A stretch of DNA of 64,000 nucleotides, taken from assembly GCA_963576565.1 (NCBI GenBank), contig OY755045.1, positions 8,555,977 through 8,619,976 on the forward strand. The letters run 5' to 3'. Of this stretch, positions 58,201 through 64,000 are shown in pieces. The stretch's first letter is position 1. Every line of letters starts with the position of its first letter. Made by a program: the position numbers and the translations under genes. The notes under the pieces were generated by a model that did not search any database, was not told where the DNA came from, and saw only the letters and a program-made list of their open reading frames with translations. Origin of the DNA: Aspidapion aeneum (Eukaryota > Arthropoda > Insecta > Coleoptera > Brentidae).

Positions 58201-60535
58201 TTTATTCCACAAAATTTTGCTTCATTATTTGAGGTCACCAGTATGAAATTATTTTAAAATTAAAAAAAAAATGAAATAACAAAAATTATTTCCCAATTGT
58301 CCACAACTTCCAAGTTTTCATCCCTAAATACCTAGGTACTTTCTCAGTCTACCACCATCCATCGTTATCCAACATAACGCTTTAATTTCAGAAGCAACAA
58401 AACGAAGATTAAGTGAAAAGCTAAGCAAGTATGTTGGAAGTTGCTTTACAATGGGCGCAGATGTAAGGCCCCTTTAAGTACACGCCACTGTCCTGAAATG
58501 CAAACTAACGAAAAAACTGAAGACTAGCATATCTGCCGTCAACTAACATTTGGCATGAAATTAAAATAATTTCATATCATACCAGTATCCTCAAAAACAA
58601 AACGTTTTTCATTATATAAGACCCAAACACTTAACCAATTAATTTTGTTATTTAAAATTATGATTTGGAAGTAAAAGATTTATTTATTCCTGCCTGATCA
58701 ACTAAGACAAAAAAAGTTCACCTTTTTGTAACTCAAGAAGTTCCCGTTTGGTCCCCTAAAAAAATATAACCTGTCTGGTCACCCTTTAAAACTACGACCC
58801 CTATACAAACCGTTTTGACCAAAACAAGAATTCGAGAAGTTATGTTAACAGAAAGGAAATAATTTTTTACGAAAAATTAAATTATTTAAAAAAAATAAAA
58901 TTTTGAAATATTTTTACCAATTACCACCGCCTAGCATTTATATTTAGTTGAAAGTCTCTCTTAAATTCACTGACCAATTTTTCGGCCTCAAAATGACATT
59001 ACTTAAAAAATTTATTGAACTTTACAAATGAACTCTACAAATGAACTAAAAAAAATCAAAAAAACTTATATCTATATCTGTCTCAGTTAAACATTTCTTT
59101 TGTGGTATTATATCTAGTTGGGCTTCAAATTCATTTTCCCTGTATTCAATCCGGAGCAGGCAAAACTTCTCAAGGCTCAAACATAAATGTTTGCTCTCCA
59201 ATGGCCATGACCAAGCTATGACCTGAACGCAGAAAAAAATACAGAAAAAAAAATAATTGTGAACCAGAAAACTTTAATTGGTAGAAATACCCGTAGGTCA
59301 TTTTTTAAAAAAATGCACTCCAAAGCCCAACGCTGTATTTTCCACCAAAAAAATTTGACCAGTCACGAAACACAACTAGACAACTAAACCAAAGACCTAA
59401 AAACTGTCTTTCAAAAAAAATACCCCAAAAAAAAAATGTCAACTGGACTTTTGGCATTGATCTTCAGCCAAGGTGTCACTCTAGGGGTTTTAGCCTTGTG
59501 TTTCCTAACCTCCCGAGCCGACACTAGTAGTGTACCCTCCTCTGACCCGATGTAACTGAGTGACGTAAGTTCTTAATTGTCATCAACAGTTACCTCCAAA
59601 AAAAACAAGAAAAGAAAATGACAAAGCAAAATAAACTCATTTTCCCTTTCTTTCATTACTAATTAATACTTTCAACTAAACAAAGCTACCAGCTGTTAAG
59701 CTATTTTTACTTTAAAACAACTCAGCCAAGAAAAATTTGTGTGAAACCCTGTAAAAATATTCCAAATACCAAGTGGTGATATCCCACAAAAAATTAAGAT
59801 CGCCAAAAAAATTAACTTGTTGACCTAAATAAATTGACTGCACTAAAAAATAATCGGTGAAACAATTTCTATCTTATCACAAGCAGGAAATAATAACATA
59901 TAAATAAATGAACCTGCAAAAAAAAAATTGTTAGAAAAAACACACTACCTATGTCATATATTTAAAACATAAAAAGACCATGTCTGGAAATCCATCCACC
60001 TATAAATCAACAAAAAAATTGAAGTAAACTTAGATTACTGTGTTTATTTTTCTTTACAAAAAAATTAACACATGTTCTTCCTACAAAAAACTTTAAAGAA
60101 TTAAGAACATGAATTGGACTCCGTTCAATAAAAACTCCCATGTTTTTTTATCAACTTATTATTCCTTAATAAATAAAAATGGATCTTTTATTTTCCCAGA
60201 AAAACCCTGTGAAGATAAGCTAATAAAAACTATGAGAATCCCTAAAACAACAAAACGAGTTCCAAATCAACCAATATTACCAAAAAAAATATTAAAAAAA
60301 AATGTTATTTCCAAAAACCAATGATCTTGTTTTTTATGGAAAAAAAATGATTGAGTGTCAAAACCACCCACAACCACTGAAAGCCTCTAACCTGGCTTTG
60401 GCTGTACCACAAAAAAATTTTCTCAAAAAAAAATTTAAAAAACCATTTGTCTTTTTTTCCAAATTCAAAAAAAACCAAAAAAAAATTACATCAGATGTTA
60501 AAAAACTAGCCAAAAACACACGTAGGGCGCGAATT
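55248..60535 (-). other. Long leader between 5' LTR and gag, no recognisable gene
   Basis: About 5.3 kb, extremely A-rich on the plus strand (T-rich in sense), with many A-runs of 6-14. Only short ORFs occur, mostly antisense (57101-57370, 57576-57791, 60109-60324), and none matches anything I know. The LTRs, gag and pol on either side do not share this skew. It may be an untranslated leader, an intron-like spacer, or captured sequence. Confidence 0.8.
60518..60535 (-). promoter_or_regulatory. Primer-binding site, tRNA-Lys-like
   Basis: Directly inside the 5' LTR the sense strand reads AATTCGCGCCCTACGTGTG. From the T this resembles TGGCGCCCAACGTGGGG, complementary to the 3' end of tRNA-Lys(CTT), with two mismatches in the first 14 positions and a three-base spacer. 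A primer site in this position is required for minus-strand synthesis; the tRNA identity is tentative. Confidence 0.55.
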
Positions 60536-63349
60536 TGTGGCCTTAAAAAAGTTAAAAAAATAATTTGGGCGCCAATTTGTGGCCTATTAAAATGCGTTGT
60601 GTGACATTTGTGGCAGCTTGAAGACGTTGCCGCCATTTTGTGACACAACAAACCCATTGAATAATTAAACAAATATCTGGAAGCAGAACTGTATTTTCCA
60701 GCTAGGTAAAACATTGATATGCCCGGTAACTTTTATACAGTGGAGAAGGGGGGGGTTCAGAAATAAGAAAATTTTAAGTGCGCCACATTATTTAATACCA
60801 ATGTTTTACAAAGAAGATCTTAAATAAAATACAGTTCAACCCAAACGTTGTAGCCAAACAATGAAATTCTATACTTCCGAGGCTTCCAGAATATTTGTGT
60901 AATTAAAAAGCAAAAAAAAAAATAAACAGAATAAAATTCTATTAGATCGAATTCAGATGACAAAACAGAAATACTTTACAGGTAGATGGACACCTTTAAT
61001 AGGTCATACTGTACCTACATCTGGGTCAGTAGCGTAGGACTCACTTACATAAATGATTGTAAAAAAAAATACCCATCCAGTATCATTCTGTCATAGGGGA
61101 GATCTGGGCCAAATATCTGCTGTCATCATTCTACGTTAGGCAGAATGAGACAGACAGCAACCCAGTCCGAGATCTACCCCATGAGGTAAAAATGTGTAAC
61201 GAAACCGCTAAAAAAAAATATAATCTCATCTCTCTTTTGTCTCCGCAAAGTTGGTCATTGGGTTGTACAAATAATACAAATACTTAGTTCATCTTGTATA
61301 ATTAGATTGTAAAACTTGAGAAAAATACCAAACAAGTCAGGGCCAAAATAGCAAGGCACTTTAAATTTGACAGTAAAATTATCTTAAATAAATGAAATGA
61401 AGGAAACAAGTCCATGTAGTAAATATGCCGCAAAACCAGGGTTATGACGTCATACCTTATCTTGCGTTTACAAGAAATGTTGAAATTATACTGTGAAAAC
61501 TTATATATGAAAAGATTACGTCTAAGTTATATTAAAAATTTATATATGAGGAAAAAAATTATAGTTAAGGCTTGCTCCTACCTTGGTCCTTGATTAGTTT
61601 TTAAGTTGTTGGTTAATTGAACAATAGGTTGTTTTATTTTGTGAACCTGTTTCCAGACTTCTTCCACTACTCCTGCTCCTGGTTTGCCCTGGTTTGCTCG
61701 CGCCTCCCCTGCTGACTAACTAGCACATGGTACTAGGGCAGCACATGGTTGTGGGATGCTTGCCCGAGCGTAGAAACCCTTTCTCAGGGTTATAACTGGC
61801 CCGTCCGGCTTCCCACCAGCGTCCAGCCCAACTGTCCCGTCGCTGGAATTGACAGGGCGATGCTCTTTCCGTACAAATGGCGTAGGCCGACTTAATTTCC
61901 CCTCAAAAGGGTGTGAGCGTCACTTCCGATTACGCCGAAAACACGACGGCTCACTCCTCACAGTCTCTGGGATATCTCCTACAATTCGCTGCAGTGCCAA
62001 ACCAAAAAACAATGGCGATCCCAGAGCCTGTTGTCGACCCAGCCAAAATTCGTTAGCAAGAGAGACCAACCACTTCGTCGAGAATACCAGAATAATAAAT
62101 TGGCCGGAAACCGTTTTGTAAATTTGGTGGGGAGTGGGGACGGTAAAACGCAATAGTACCAACCTAATCTTCCCGGTGAAATTCAAATAAAGGATGCAAA
62201 CCTATTTATAAAACTTTTCCGCCAAAAATAAATCTCTACATTCAGTGGCCAGACTGGAAGGAAAAAACCCGGGGTTTTCAAAGTAACCAATGAGGTACAG
62301 CAATAGTTCTATACAGGTCTATAGGGGCAGCACCGACCAAGTGGACATTGCAATCCGGTAAAACGTACATTGAGGTGTTGTCGGATCTATTTCCACGGTT
62401 GGAATTTTTATAACAAGGACGTCGAGACACCCTCCATACACATTATTAATATTCGAACACTCAACCAATTCCCATATGAGTAAAGCTATACTGAGCGCAG
62501 AATTTAGTTGCACTCCAGTTACAGTCTTCGTCAAAAGTTTCCGTCGCTCTTTATAAATGTTTTCTCTAATATTCATATGGTTTAACGCCATTTTTGTAAA
62601 ACATTTCTACAGTAATAAAGCTGTTTCTGAACCTGAACCCAAAAATACACACTGAACCATTGCTTAAAGGCACAAGAGTGTTCAGATGTTAACTCACACG
62701 ATTTCGTTCATTCTTTCAGTCTTGGTTTTTATCCCTCGTTTATCTCCCATTTACAACAGTGCATAACTCGTATTTATTTTATCCTTTCCCTATCAAATTA
62801 ATAAAGATATCAAAGTGGCGGAGCCTCGGTTGTTACTGGTCAAACCGTGAACCTAAATATGTTTTCGTGCTATCAGAACTAGCTAATCCGTGAAGAATAT
62901 GGGGTTCGGATTGTCCCAATATCCTCGAGAATAAACGTAAGGGAATGAAATGTTCATCTAAATGTTTCCTTCCTGTTACTGAAACCATTTGTGATGCGGC
63001 AACGCCGCCATTCCCCAGCATAACAGCTGTTTAACTTTATGAACGTCAAGTGAATCACAAAATTCCACAGATAAAAACAAAACAATCAAAATTTTTATGT
63101 GATTTTTCCCGAAGCCTGTGATCTTAAATTCCAATTACGATGTCCAGATAATGCGATGTGCGTAGTGTCCACAGTAATTCGATGGAATGCCTCCTTTTAA
63201 GGTAACTTCCTAGACCCTATATAACCTCCAAACCTAGCTCTATAAAATACCCTTACTTGTGTACAGAAAGACGAATCAAAGAGCCTTGACCATTTACCCA
63301 AATAAACAAATATGTAACGTTGTCCCAAACGTAAAAATGACACGTTACA
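60536..63349 (-). repeat. 5' LTR (right copy)
   Basis: Sense start TGTAACG at 63349, end GGCCACA at 60536. Differences from the other LTR seen by eye: A for T in CCTTAAAAAAG near 60547, one near 60911, T for C near 61000, T for A near 61081, an A-run shorter by one near 61217, T for A near 61891 and A for G near 62097. The sense strand has a TATA-like GGTTATATAGGG at about 63215-63226, roughly 125 bases from the LTR start, which could set transcription start. Confidence 0.95.
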
Positions 63350-63353
63350 ATGT
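63350..63353. other. Target-site duplication ATGT, right
   Basis: ATGT directly after the LTR end, matching 47442-47445. Confidence 0.85.
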
Positions 63354-63464
63354 TACTGTCAGTGTCGACCTTAGAGCTTAGGAATATCTGGGCTAACCGT
63401 TCACGACTTGAGGACCCACCTAATTAAACTTGTTGCCATTATATAAGTGAAAAAATAATCTTTT

Positions 63465-63526
63465 GTTTGAAACTCGTAGACAATGATTGAGCAGAAATAA
63501 AACTTTGGACTTCCATTGTCTTTATC
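63465..63526 (+). repeat. Penelope-like element end fragment
   Basis: CTTTTGTTTGAAACTCGTAG, ACAATGATTGAGCAGAAATAA and GGACTTCCATTGTCTTTAT match the outer left end of the Penelope-like element at 17184-17250. Confidence 0.75.
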
Positions 63527-63765
63527 TGAGAGCACGGCAGTGCCTTGCCAAGTTCGCGCTGCCGTACCATCTTTTCTTGAAACATTTCAGCCCATATTTG
63601 ACCTATCCAAAACTCTACTTCGGAAAGAGCTACGAATCTCATACTTTGCACAGTCGTAGACCTTCATAGAGTTAACAACCCTCCAAGTTTCATGGACTTT
63701 TATAAAGTAGTAAAGTAGTTACGAAATTTCAAAAAACGTCGAAATTGCCACTCACTCACTCCTCT
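63527..63765 (+). repeat. Interspersed repeat R1, copy 3
   Basis: Begins GAGAGCACGGCAGTGCC and follows R1 copy 1 through TGAAACATTTCAGCCC, CAAAACTCTACTTCGG, GTCGTAGACCTTCATAGA and GTCGAAATTGCCACTCACTC. It starts exactly where the Penelope fragment ends. Confidence 0.8.
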
Positions 63766-64000
63766 ACAATAGGAAAAAGGATTCCTTTTTACCTGGGGAT
63801 ATAGTCCAAGTAGCTCAAAACGAAACCCGGCCCTGCTAACACGAAATCCGTAATATGATGTCATACACCTGTTGCCACGACCTGAAAAAATTGTGCGAAA
63901 AGGGGCCGTTCATAAATTATGTTATCAGATTGTAATAAGAAATACACAGCATAAAACGACGCGACGCGGGCTAGTAAGCGCATGACAAATTATCGCACGG
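63766..64000. other. No identifiable gene
   Basis: Short unassigned right edge of the window. Confidence 0.4.

Larger units (their letters stand above)
47446..63349 (-). mobile_element. 15.9-kb Ty3/gypsy-type LTR retrotransposon
   Basis: Two directly repeated LTRs (2815 and 2814 bp) bounded by TG...CA on the sense strand, a 4-bp target duplication ATGT, polypurine tract next to the 3' LTR, primer site next to the 5' LTR, and gag, protease, RT, RNase H and integrase in the Ty3/gypsy order. There is no env-like frame between pol and the 3' LTR (only 39 bp). The roughly 5.3 kb between the 5' LTR and gag is unusually long. Very long LTRs with a 4-bp duplication recall the Woot element of Tribolium, but I cannot verify relatedness. 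The LTRs look about 99.7% identical, so the insertion is recent. Confidence 0.95.

Noticed and set aside
57101..60324. Plus-strand ORFs in the retrotransposon leader as an antisense gene
   Set aside because: Short, lysine-rich and low complexity; expected by chance in A-rich sequence.

Overview
The window looks like insect nuclear DNA: AT-rich, no operons, no confidently recognisable host gene, and almost everything I can identify is a transposable element or a tandem repeat. Pointers to an insect, possibly a TE-rich beetle, are a Ty3/gypsy LTR element with very long LTRs, a Penelope-like element with a GIY-YIG endonuclease, RTE-like and RNase H-bearing LINE fragments, CAGA-microsatellite elements of the DINE-1/Helentron style, and a TTAGG/TTGGG telomere-like array. 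The species assignment is inference only.

Layout. 1-12 kb: tandem copies of a CAGA-element 3' end, an interspersed repeat (called R1 here), a 129-bp tandem array, several inverted-repeat MITEs, a 126-bp hAT MITE with an exact 8-bp target duplication, a 0.48-kb telomere-like array and a GC-rich inverted-repeat element. 12-21 kb: a 1.83-kb transposon with an 8-bp target duplication and a zinc-finger ORF, split by a 0.92-kb foldback MITE; a 0.94-kb TCTGTCAG minisatellite; a Penelope-like element with 13-bp target duplications and hammerhead-like motifs in both inverted ends. 21-26 kb: one LINE inserted into another with a 13-bp target duplication, then an R1 copy split by a transposon that is itself split by a MITE. 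26-36 kb: three related CAGA-microsatellite elements (one with a 1.38-kb array), a LINE fragment on the minus strand, and a foldback cluster around GTGCGGAAAAG hairpins. 36-43 kb: a pogo-type MITE, another copy of repeat R3, and a LINE whose RNase H and C-terminal regions are interrupted by at least four later insertions. 43-47 kb: more inverted-repeat elements.

47.4-63.3 kb is dominated by one 15.9-kb Ty3/gypsy-type LTR retrotransposon on the minus strand. It has 2.81-kb LTRs differing at only about seven places in my reading, a 4-bp target duplication (ATGT), a polypurine tract, a tRNA-Lys-like primer site, gag, a protease frame entered through a canonical -1 slippery site (GGGAAAC), and pol with RT, RNase H and integrase. 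A second frame break lies inside the protease, at a T-run that also reads as a slippery heptamer. About 5.3 kb of T-rich (sense strand) sequence without a recognisable gene separates the 5' LTR from gag.

The genes do not form a pathway: each belongs to a separate mobile element. The value of the window is its dated nesting order, with target duplications giving exact insertion boundaries, and a short sequence module that recurs immediately upstream of microsatellite arrays in several repeat families.
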